Source: Streptomyces sp. TLI_053 (GTDB lineage Bacteria > Actinomycetota > Actinomycetes > Streptomycetales > Streptomycetaceae). From it: 64,000 nucleotides of DNA. Made by a program: the position numbers and the translations under genes. The stretch lies in assembly GCF_900105395.1 (NCBI RefSeq), contig NZ_LT629775.1, positions 8,769,501-8,833,500 of the forward strand, read 5' to 3'. Positions within the stretch are counted from its first letter, which is position 1. Each line of letters opens with the position of its first letter. Positions 1 to 7,900 of this stretch are shown one piece after another. The notes beneath the pieces are model-generated. The model had not been told where the DNA came from. It did not search any database and worked only from the letters and a program-made list of their open reading frames with translations.

Positions 1-212
1 TCCGGCCAGGCGATGACCACCTTGACCGCGCCCTTGCGGGTGTTGCACCCGCGGTGCGCGAGCCGCTCGGCGACCTTGGCCTTCCGGTCGGCCGTCCGGC
101 TGTCGACACTGGGCCCCCGCGGGTCGTTCACCGACTTGTCGGGGTCGACCGGTTCGTCGCACACCCAGCATCGCCAGTTGTCGCGTTCGGCCACGTCATC
201 GAGGAGACTCAT
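1..212 (-). CDS. HNH-like small conserved protein (3' end outside window)
   Basis: The gene is read on the minus strand from an ATG at 212 and runs off the left edge, so only the first 70 residues are visible. They carry a CxxC pair (C15, C18) in the context CWVCDEPVDP and, about 35 residues later, an HRGCN segment (H53, C56). That spacing is typical of zinc-binding HNH-type or treble-clef domains. Similar short proteins are common in Streptomyces genomes and are usually annotated only as hypothetical or HNH-like. The catalytic His-Asn-His part, if any, would lie outside the window, so nuclease activity is not shown. No operon partner is visible. Confidence 0.7.
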   Translation of the reverse strand, partial: MSLLDDVAERDNWRCWVCDEPVDPDKSVNDPRGPSVDSRTADRKAKVAERLAHRGCNTRKGAVKVVIAWP

Positions 213-259
213 CCGAGCAGACTAGCCGGAGACTTCGTACCCGGGGGTTCGGTGGGGCT

Positions 260-484
260 TCACCGGGTGTCCCCGTCGGCCGTCGTCGGACGGGTTGCGG
301 TCCGCTCCCGGACGAGGGAGTCCAGGGCCGCGCGGAGGCGGGCGGCCGCTTCGTCGGCGACGGGCGCCAGCTCGGGCGGCGGCGCGGTTCCGGCCGTGCC
401 GCCCGTGCGTCGTGCTCGTTCCTCTTCTCCACTGTACCCCCGGGGGTATTTTTCCGGACCGGTGCCGGCGGTCGGTCGGCGCAC
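260..484 (-). CDS. Possible small hypothetical protein (doubtful)
   Basis: This is a 74-codon frame. The last 40 codons look coding (an alanine/arginine-rich helix, ELAPVADEAAARLRAALDSL), while the N-terminal part is unconvincing. The frame runs across the perfect palindrome at 435-448, which would be odd inside a gene, and no good start lies between the palindrome and the convincing part. It may be a misread spacer. I recognise no family. Confidence 0.25.
   Translation of the reverse strand: MRRPTAGTGPEKYPRGYSGEEERARRTGGTAGTAPPPELAPVADEAAARLRAALDSLVRERTATRPTTADGDTR
435..448. promoter_or_regulatory. Perfect palindrome TACCCCC/GGGGGTA, CsoR-type operator candidate
   Basis: A 14-bp perfect palindrome with TACC ends and a G/C core is seen directly. 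CsoR/RcnR-family copper and metal sensors, as known from Mycobacterium, Bacillus and Streptomyces, bind palindromes of this kind. No copper gene is visible beside it, so the assignment is only by resemblance. Confidence 0.4.
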
Positions 485-528
485 GGCCGGTTGCCCGCAC
501 GGCAGTTCGGTGCGCGTCAGGTATTGTC

Positions 529-541
529 AGTAAACTTTACT
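529..541. promoter_or_regulatory. Inverted repeat AGTAAA-C-TTTACT upstream of the phosphoesterase operon
   Basis: The 13-bp inverted repeat AGTAAACTTTACT is AT-rich within very GC-rich surroundings. It lies about 180 nt upstream of the phosphoesterase start. AT-rich repeats of this general shape occur upstream of many streptomycete genes for secreted enzymes and can be repressor sites. No cognate regulator is identifiable here. Confidence 0.4.
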
Positions 542-605
542 TACCACTAGGCTCCCCGACGGCGGCTTGGCGCGGCGCCCGCACCTCCGGGGCGTGACGT
601 GCTCA

Positions 606-696
606 GCGAGAGCTCTGACCCGGCCGCCGCGGTGGTGCGGGCCGCCGCTCTGCCGGCGCAGCCCGTGCACGGGCTGCGCCGGAGTCCAGCTCTCGC
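606..696 (+). promoter_or_regulatory. Highly structured leader with a 30-bp perfect palindrome
   Basis: An outer 9-bp inverted repeat, GCGAGAGCT (606-614) and AGCTCTCGC (688-696), brackets an inner palindrome at 653-682. That palindrome is perfect over 30 bp, with half-site CCGGCGCAGCCCGTG. The element ends 27 nt before the phosphoesterase start. As RNA it would fold into a nested stem just upstream of the ribosome binding site; as DNA the palindrome could be an operator. I match it to no known riboswitch class. Confidence 0.45.
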
Positions 697-723
697 CGTC
701 AATCGAGGTCAGGGAGTCCAGGG

Positions 724-2088
724 ATGCGTCCCGAAGTCTCAGTGAGGCCTGTACACATCGGAGTGTTCGCCGCCGTGCTCGTGCTGGTGGCCGGACTACT
801 GCTCGGCTGGTCCGGGCGGGCGGGAGCGGCGGCGGATCCGCTGCTCTCGCGGGGCAAGGCCGCCACGGCCTCGTCCACGGAGAGCTCGTCGTACGCGGCG
901 GGCAAGGCGTTCGACGGCAACACCGGTACCCGGTGGGCGAGCGTGGAGGGGAAGGACCCGCAGTGGCTGCGGGTCGACCTCGGAGCGAACGCCACCGTCA
1001 CGCGGATCAAGCTGTCCTGGGAGGCCGCCTACGCGAAGGCGTACCGTCTGGAGGTGTCCGCCGACGGCTCGACCTGGACCCAGCTGGCCGAGGAGAAGGC
1101 GGGCAACGGCGGGACGGACGAGTGGACCGGCCTGAGCGGGAAGGGCCGCTACGTCCGGATGTACGGGACGGCGCGCGGCACGTCCTACGGCTACTCGCTG
1201 CTCGAGATGGAGGTCTACGGGACCACCGGGACCACGCCGACGCCCACGCCCACCGGACCGTCCCCGACCGGGACGACCGCGCCGGGCGGGGCCTTCACCG
1301 TCGTCGCGGCGGGCGACATCGCCGCGCAGTGCACCGCCTCGGACAGCGCCTGCGCGCACCCGAAGACCGCGGCCCTCGCCCAGCGGCTCGACCCGAAGTT
1401 CTACCTGACGATGGGTGACAACCAGTACGACGACGCCAGGTTGGCCGACTTCAAGGCCTACTACGACAAGACCTGGGGCGCGTTCAAGGCGAAGACCCAC
1501 CCCGTGCCCGGCAACCATGAGACCTACGACCCGGCCGGCTCCCTCGTCGGCTACAAGTCCTACTTCGGCAGCATCGCCTATCCGCAGGGCAAGAGCTGGT
1601 ACAGCTTCGACGAGGGCAACTGGCACTTCGTCGCCCTCGACTCCAACGCCTTCGACCAGAGCGCCCAGATCGACTGGCTGAAGGCCGACCTCGCGGCGAA
1701 CGGCAAGAAGTGCGTCGCCGCCTACTGGCACCACCCGCTGTACTCCTCCGGCGGGCACGGCAACGACCCGGTCTCCCGGCCGGTCTGGCGGATCCTCTAC
1801 GACGCCAAGGCCGATCTGGTGCTCAACGGGCACGACCACCACTACGAGCGGTTCGCCCCGCAGGACCCGGACGGCAAGGCCACCGCGGACGGGATCGTCG
1901 AGATCGTCGGCGGGATGGGCGGCGCCGAGCCCTACCCGATCGAGCAGATCCAGCCGAACAGCCAGAAGCGGATCAGCGGCGAGTACGGGGTGCTGAAGAT
2001 CGACTTCACCGACTCCGGGTACGGCTGGAGCTACATCGGCACGGACGGCAAGGCCAAGGACACCAGCCCGAACTACAGCTGCCACTGA
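724..2088 (+). CDS. Secreted discoidin-domain metallophosphoesterase
   Basis: This 454-residue exported phosphoesterase has a signal peptide (about residues 1-36, ending GRAGAAA). It is followed by a discoidin-like F5/8 type C domain (about 38-165), a Thr/Pro linker (TPTPTPTGPSPT) and a calcineurin-like catalytic domain. The metal-ligand motifs are all present in order: GDI, GDNQYDD, GNHE, HHPLY and NGHDHHYERF. The family hydrolyses phosphomono- or diesters using two metal ions, and the discoidin domain probably binds carbohydrate or cell surface. The substrate cannot be told from sequence. The ATG follows an AGGGAG motif. The stop overlaps the start of the next gene (TGATG), so the three-gene set is translationally coupled. 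Confidence 0.9.
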   Translation: MRPEVSVRPVHIGVFAAVLVLVAGLLLGWSGRAGAAADPLLSRGKAATASSTESSSYAAGKAFDGNTGTRWASVEGKDPQWLRVDLGANATVTRIKLSWEAAYAKAYRLEVSADGSTWTQLAEEKAGNGGTDEWTGLSGKGRYVRMYGTARGTSYGYSLLEMEVYGTTGTTPTPTPTGPSPTGTTAPGGAFTVVAAGDIAAQCTASDSACAHPKTAALAQRLDPKFYLTMGDNQYDDARLADFKAYYDKTWGAFKAKTHPVPGNHETYDPAGSLVGYKSYFGSIAYPQGKSWYSFDEGNWHFVALDSNAFDQSAQIDWLKADLAANGKKCVAAYWHHPLYSSGGHGNDPVSRPVWRILYDAKADLVLNGHDHHYERFAPQDPDGKATADGIVEIVGGMGGAEPYPIEQIQPNSQKRISGEYGVLKIDFTDSGYGWSYIGTDGKAKDTSPNYSCH

Positions 2089-3416
2089 TGATGTACCTGG
2101 CCACCACCGGCCGCCGTTCGGACGCACCGCCCCGCCCCGTCGGGGTGGGGCGGCGCGTCCCCGGTACGGTCGTCGCGCTCGGCGCGGTCAGCCTGGTCAC
2201 CGACATCTCCTCGGAGATGGTCACCGCCGTGCTGCCGCTCTACCTGGTGCTGGGTCTCGGCCTGTCACCCCTCCAGTTCGGCTTCTTCGACGGACTCTTC
2301 AACGGCGCCACGGCACTGGTGCGGCTGCTCGGCGGGCGGCTCGCCGACCGCGGCGGCGGCCGCCACCGGACCGTCGCCGGGGCGGGCTACCTGCTCTCGG
2401 CCCTCTCCCGGCTCGGCCTGCTGCTGGCGGGCGGTGCGGCCGGCGGGATCGCCGCCGCGATGGCCGCCGACCGGCTCGGCAAGGGTGTGCGCACCGCCCC
2501 CCGGGACGCGATGATCACGCTCAGCGCGCCGCCGGAGGCGCTCGGCCGGGCGTTCGGCGTGCACCGGGCGATGGACACCACCGGGGCGCTGCTCGGTCCG
2601 CTGGTCGCGTTCCTCGTCCTGTGGGCGACGGCCGACGCCTACGACGCGGTGTTCGTGGTCAGCTTCGCCACCGGGCTGCTCGGCGTGGTGGTGCTGAGGC
2701 TGTTCGTCCCCGCCGATCCGGGGGCGCCGGGTCGGCTGCCGAAGCCGAAGCCGACGCCGTCGCCGAAGCCGACACCACCGCCGACGCCGACCACCACGTC
2801 GGCGGAGCCCGCCCGGACCGCGGTGCCCGCGAAGCCCGCCCGGACCACGGCACGCGTGCTCGCCGACCCCGCCTTCCGGCGGGTGGTCGTGGCCGCTGCC
2901 CTCCTCGGCGCCGCCACCATCGGCGACTCCTTCCTCTACCTGCTGCTCCAGCGCGGCCTCGACCTCCCGGCAGCGCTCTTCCCCCTGCTGCCGCTCGGCT
3001 CGGCCGCCTGCTACCTGCTGCTCGCCGTCCCGGCCGGGCGGCTCGCGGACCGGAGCGGGCGGCGGATCCCGTTCCTGCTCGGCCACGGTGCCCTGCTCGC
3101 GGCCTACCTCACCCTGCTGGCCCCGGCCGGACCGGTGGTCGCCGTGCTGGTCCTGGTCCTCCTCGGTGTCTTCTACGCCGCCACCGACGGCGTGCTGATG
3201 GCCCTGGCCGCGCCCGCGCTGCCGGCCAGGGGCCGGGCGAGCGGGCTCGCCGTCCTGCAGACCGGCCAGGCACTGGCCCGCCTGGTCGGCGCCGCCGGCT
3301 TCGGCGCGGCCTGGACGTGGTGGGGGCCGCGCCCGGCCCTGGCCGCGGCCGCCCTCGCCCTGGCCGCCGCCCTCACCGCCGCCTGGCGGATCCTGCCCGG
3401 GAGGAAGGCCCGATGA
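2088..3416 (+). CDS. MFS transporter with Pro-rich central loop
   Basis: This 442-residue membrane protein has about 12 hydrophobic segments. It carries the MFS loop motifs GGRLADRGGGRHR after the second helix and GRLADRSGRRIP in the second half, which indicates a major facilitator transporter. The central cytoplasmic loop (about residues 211-245) is a low-complexity Lys/Pro/Thr stretch, PKPKPTPSPKPTPPPTPTTT, longer and simpler than usual. The ATG at 2088 shares a base with the upstream stop (TGATG), and the downstream gene starts within its last codon (ATGA). The neighbours suggest export or import of a phosphorylated or surface-derived compound, but the substrate is unknown. Confidence 0.85.
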   Translation: MMYLATTGRRSDAPPRPVGVGRRVPGTVVALGAVSLVTDISSEMVTAVLPLYLVLGLGLSPLQFGFFDGLFNGATALVRLLGGRLADRGGGRHRTVAGAGYLLSALSRLGLLLAGGAAGGIAAAMAADRLGKGVRTAPRDAMITLSAPPEALGRAFGVHRAMDTTGALLGPLVAFLVLWATADAYDAVFVVSFATGLLGVVVLRLFVPADPGAPGRLPKPKPTPSPKPTPPPTPTTTSAEPARTAVPAKPARTTARVLADPAFRRVVVAAALLGAATIGDSFLYLLLQRGLDLPAALFPLLPLGSAACYLLLAVPAGRLADRSGRRIPFLLGHGALLAAYLTLLAPAGPVVAVLVLVLLGVFYAATDGVLMALAAPALPARGRASGLAVLQTGQALARLVGAAGFGAAWTWWGPRPALAAAALALAAALTAAWRILPGRKAR

Positions 3417-4510
3417 CGACACACCCGACGACGACCTCGCACCCGACGGAGCCGGACCCGACACCGGACGCGCCGGACCCGATGCAGCCCGGACCGCCGG
3501 CGAGCGGCCCGGCGACGCTCCGGTCGCTCACGTCGCGCCGGCTCCTGCTGATCCTCGCCCTCCTCGTCCTCGTGGGCGGCTCGACCGGCTATGTGCTGCA
3601 CGCCCGGCAACGTGGCGGCGGGCCGCAACTCGTCGCGGCGGAGGCCTCGTTCACCCTGGAGGAGCCCGGCCTCTACTACCGTGACCTCGCCACCGGCCGG
3701 GTCGCCCGCAGCCCGGGTGGCACGGCGGACGGTCCGTCCTGCGCCCGGTTCTACGCGGCGGGGGAGCGGGCGCTGTGCCTGCGGGCCCTGCCGGGCACCC
3801 CGGCCCGCACCGAGGCGGTGGTCTACGACCGGCGGTTCACCGAGCTCCGGAGGGTGACCGTCCCCGGAATCCCCAACCGCGCCCGGGTGTCGCCCTCCGG
3901 CCAGGTGCTGTCCTGGACCACCTTCGCCGTCGGCGACTCCTACGCCGCCGGCCGGTTCTCGACCCGCACCTCGATCCTGGACCTGCGCACCGGCTACCTG
4001 ATCAAGTCCGTGGAGGAGATCCCCCTGACGATCGGCGACACCCGCTACCACGCCGCCGACGTCAACTACTGGGGTGTCAACTTCGCGGCCGACGACAACC
4101 GCTTCTACGCCACGGTGTCGACGGGCGGCCGCACTCACCTGGTCGAGGGCGACCTCAAGGCCTGGTCGGCCCGCACCCTGCGGGAGAACGTCGAGTGCCC
4201 CTCGCTCTCGCCGGACGGTACCCGGATCGCCTTCAAGAAGAAGGTCTCCGCCGACCCGGTCGCCCCCTGGCGCCTCTACGTCCTCGACCTGGCCGACCTC
4301 CGTGAGCACCCGCTCGCCGAGACCCGGAGCGTCGACGACCAGGCCGCGTGGCTCGACGACAGCACCCTCGCCTACGCGCTTCCGGCCCACGGGAGCAAGG
4401 CCACCGACGTCTGGTCCACGCCCGCCGACGGCAGCGGGACGCCGAGTCTCCTCCTCCCCGGCGCGTCCTCCCCGGTCACCGTGGCGCCGCCGTCACCGGT
4501 GTCGCACTGA
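3413..4510 (+). CDS. Membrane-anchored TolB/PD40-like beta-propeller protein
   Basis: The 365-residue product has a Pro/Thr-rich cytoplasmic tail (1-45), one transmembrane helix (about 46-62, LLLILALLVLVGGSTG) and a large extracytoplasmic part. That part has repeated beta-propeller strands of the WD40-like/TolB sort, for example LSPDGTRIAF near residue 265. Such proteins usually serve as protein-binding scaffolds, and no catalytic motif is visible. The start is fixed by the ATGA overlap with the transporter gene and a strong GGAGGAAGG ribosome binding site. It is the last gene of the phosphoesterase-transporter operon and probably forms an envelope complex with those products (inference). Confidence 0.8.
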   Translation: MTTHPTTTSHPTEPDPTPDAPDPMQPGPPASGPATLRSLTSRRLLLILALLVLVGGSTGYVLHARQRGGGPQLVAAEASFTLEEPGLYYRDLATGRVARSPGGTADGPSCARFYAAGERALCLRALPGTPARTEAVVYDRRFTELRRVTVPGIPNRARVSPSGQVLSWTTFAVGDSYAAGRFSTRTSILDLRTGYLIKSVEEIPLTIGDTRYHAADVNYWGVNFAADDNRFYATVSTGGRTHLVEGDLKAWSARTLRENVECPSLSPDGTRIAFKKKVSADPVAPWRLYVLDLADLREHPLAETRSVDDQAAWLDDSTLAYALPAHGSKATDVWSTPADGSGTPSLLLPGASSPVTVAPPSPVSH

Positions 4511-4936
4511 CCGGCCCGCCGCTCCCCGGGGCCCACCCCCGCTCGCTGCCGCGCCCACCCCCGGCGTCCGCGCCCGTCCCCACCCCCAGCGCCCGCGTCC
4601 GTTCCCGCGCCCGTTCCCGCCGCCCGGCGGGTCCGGGCGCGGCGGCGTCTTGGCAACGGGCCGCCCGCCGTGTCACTGTGCGGAGGCGGTCGGCCGGTCG
4701 GTCGGCCGGGCGGGTCCGCGGGGGTCGGGCACGTCCGGCAGCTCCGGCGGGCGGTGCGGCCGGCCCCGGACTCACCGGGGTGGGGTGCCGGCCGTGCGGC
4801 GGGGTTTACGCACGGCGTCCGGGTTCGTGATCTCGTGTTAACGCCGTGTTCCTACGGTGCCGGTGGTGGGCCTCCCACCGTCGGACGGCACGGACCGGCA
4901 GGACCGAGGCCGGAGATCGCTACCTGAGAGGGAGCC
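4511..4936. other. Intergenic region upstream of nitrate reductase
   Basis: These 426 nt hold no convincing gene. The first 300 nt are C/G-rich low-complexity sequence. A relatively AT-rich patch at about 4804-4850 contains GTTTAC and GTTAAC and is the likely promoter area of the nitrate reductase gene. I see no clear terminator hairpin with a U-tract after the upstream operon. Confidence 0.5.
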
Positions 4937-7900
4937 GTGGTGACGGTACCGGACCCGAACCCCGTCGAGCGTGTTCGCACCGTCTGCTCGTACTGCGGTG
5001 TCGGCTGCGGCATGCTGCTCGACGTGGCCGTCGACGGGTCGACGGGCCGGCGCACCGTGGTGAAGTCCTCCGGGGACCGCGACCACCCCGTCAACGCCGG
5101 CCGGCTCTGCACCAAGGGCGCCACCACCGCGGACATGCTCGCCGCGCCCGGGCGGCTGACCACCGCGCTGGTGCGGGCCGAGCGGGGAGCCGAACCGGTG
5201 GCCGAGGACGTGGACGCGGCGATCAGCGCGACCGCGCGCCGGCTGCGGGCGGTGCTCGACGAGCACGGGCCGGACGCGGTGGCCTTCTACGTCTCCGGCC
5301 AGATGACGCTGGAGGCCCAGTACCTGGCCAACAAGCTCGCCAAGGGCTTCGTCCGGACCAGCCGGATCGAGTCCAACTCGCGGCTGTGCATGGCCAGCGC
5401 GGGCAGCGGCTACAAGCTGTCGCTGGGCGCGGACGGCCCGCCCGGCTCCTACCGGGACCTCGACCGGGCGGACGTCTTCCTGGTGATCGGCTCCAACATG
5501 GCCGACTGCCACCCGATCCTGTTCCTGCGGATGATGGACCGGGTCAAGAAGGCCGGCGCCAAGCTGATCGTCGTCGATCCCCGGCGCACCGCGACCGCCG
5601 ACAAGGCCGACCTCTTCCTCAGGATCCGGCCCGGTACGGACCTGGCGCTGCTCAACGGACTGCTGCACCTGCTGGTCGAGAACGGCGACACCGACCCGGC
5701 CTTCATCGAGGAGTTCACCGAGGGCTGGGAGCAGATGCCCGGCTTCCTGGCCGACTACCCGCCCGCCGAGGTCGCCCGGACCACCGGACTCGCCGAGGAG
5801 GACATCCGCGCCGCCGCCCGGCTGATCGGCTCGGCGGCGGAGTGGACTAGCTGCTGGACCATGGGGCTCAACCAGTCCACCCACGGCACCTGGAACACCA
5901 ACGCCCTGGTCAACCTGCACCTGGCCACCGGAGCGATCTGCCGCCCCGGCAGCGGACCGTTCTCCCTCACCGGCCAGCCCAACGCGATGGGCGGCCGGGA
6001 GATGGGCTACATGGGGCCCGGCCTGCCCGGGCAGCGCTCGGTGCTGGACCCGGCGGAACGGGCGTTCACCGAGGAGCTCTGGGGCCTGCCGCCCGGCACG
6101 CTGCGCACCGAGGTCGGCCGGGGCACCGTCGAGATGTTCTCGCAGATGGCCGCGGGGGAGATCAAGGCCTGCTGGATCATCTGCACCAATCCGGTCGCCT
6201 CCGTCGGCAACCGCAAGACCGTCATCGCCGGGCTGGAGGCCGCCGAACTCGTCATCACCCAGGACGTGTTCGCCGACACCGAGACGAACGCCTACGCCGA
6301 TGTGGTGCTGCCCGCCGCCCTGTGGGCCGAGACGGAGGGGGTGCTGGTCAACTCCGAGCGCGGCCTCACCCTGGCCCGGCCGGCCGCCGACCCGGCCGGC
6401 GGGGCACTGCCGGACTGGCGCATCATCGCCCGGGTGGCCTGCGAGATGGGCTTCGCCGAGGGCTTCGACTACGCGAGCGCGGAGGAGGTGTTCGAGGAGA
6501 TCAAGCGGGCCTGGAACCCGAAGACCGGCTGGGACCTGCGCGGCGTGAGCTACGCCCGGCTGCGGGACAGCCCCGTGCAGTGGCCGTGCGCCGATCCCGA
6601 CGGGCCGGACCGCAACCCGGTCCGGTACCTCAACGACGGGGTCAGCCAGACGCTGCTGGAGCGGCCGGACGGAAGCCGGCCGAGGCTGGCCTTCCCCACT
6701 CCGTCCGGCCGGGCGGTGTTCTTCGCCCGGCCGCACCTGCCGCCCGCCGAACTGCCGGACCAGGACTACCCGTTCTGCCTCAATACCGGCCGTCTGCAGC
6801 ACCAGTGGCACACCCTCACCAAGACCGGCCGGGTCGCCGCGCTCAACCGGCTCGATCCCGGCCCGTTCGTCGAGATCCACCCGCAGGACGCGGAGGCGCT
6901 CGGGGTGGCGGACGGCGACCGGCTGGAGGTGGCGTCGAGACGAGGGCGGGCCGTGCTGCCGGCGGTGGTCAGCGACCGGGTGCGGCCGGGCGACTGCTTC
7001 GCGCCGTTCCACTGGAACGACCTGTTCGGCGAGTACCTCAGCATCAACGCGGTGACCAGTGACGAGGTCGACCCGGTCTCGTTCCAGCCGGAGCTGAAGG
7101 TCTGCGCGGTCGCGCTGCGTCCGGTCGCGGCGCCGGTCCCGCCGGAGGCGGCCGCACCGCCGGCCGTCGAGTCCGTCGCGGTGGTGGAGCCGGTCGCGGC
7201 TCGGGAACCCGCGTCGGTCGGACCCGTGCCGTCGCAGCTCGCGGCACTGGCCGGGCTGCTGGGCGTCGACTCGGTCGAGGTACCGCGGCTGACGGCCACC
7301 GAACGCACCTATCTGGCGGGCTTCCTGGCCGGCGTCCCGTCCGCTCCGGCCGGGGGCACCGGGGTGCCGGTCCTGCCGGCGCAGGCGCCGGTCGACCCCG
7401 AGCGGGCGCGGTGGGTCAACGGTGTGCTGGCCGGCGCGTACTCGCGCCTCGCGCCGGGAGCGCCGGGGGCGACGGGTGCACCGGGTACGACGGGTGCACC
7501 GTGGCCGGCGGGGGAGTCCGGACCGGCGGAGGGTCCGGAAGCGGTCGGGGCCGTCGGCGCCGACGCCGGTCCCGGTACGGGCGAGGGCGCGGCCGGGCCG
7601 GTGCGGGCCGTGACCGTGCTGTGGGCCTCGCAGACGGGCACCGCCGAGCGAATAGCCACCGGGGTCGCCGAGCGCCTGGCCGCCGAGGGCTGGCAGCCGC
7701 TGCTGCTCGCCATGGACGAGGCGGGGCCGGGCGCCCTGGTGGCCGGCACGCCGGTGCTGCTGATCACCAGCACCTTCGGCGACGGCGAGGCCCCCGACAA
7801 CGGTGCCGGCTTCTGGGAGCGGGTGCTCGCCGAGGCGCAGCCGGAGGCGGGCGGACTGCGCTACGCCGTGCTCGCGCTCGGTGATTCGAGCTACAGCGAC

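Noticed and set aside
196..432. 78-codon minus-strand frame starting GTGGAGAAG next to the CsoR-like palindrome
   Set aside because: The translation is Arg/Pro/Ser-rich throughout and overlaps the HNH-like gene start. It is not coding-like.
4804..4850. GlnR-like sites (GTTTAC, GTTAAC) before nitrate reductase
   Set aside because: GlnR control of nitrate assimilation is established in Streptomyces, but the required GAAAC half-sites at 6-nt spacing are not visible, so the site is not called.
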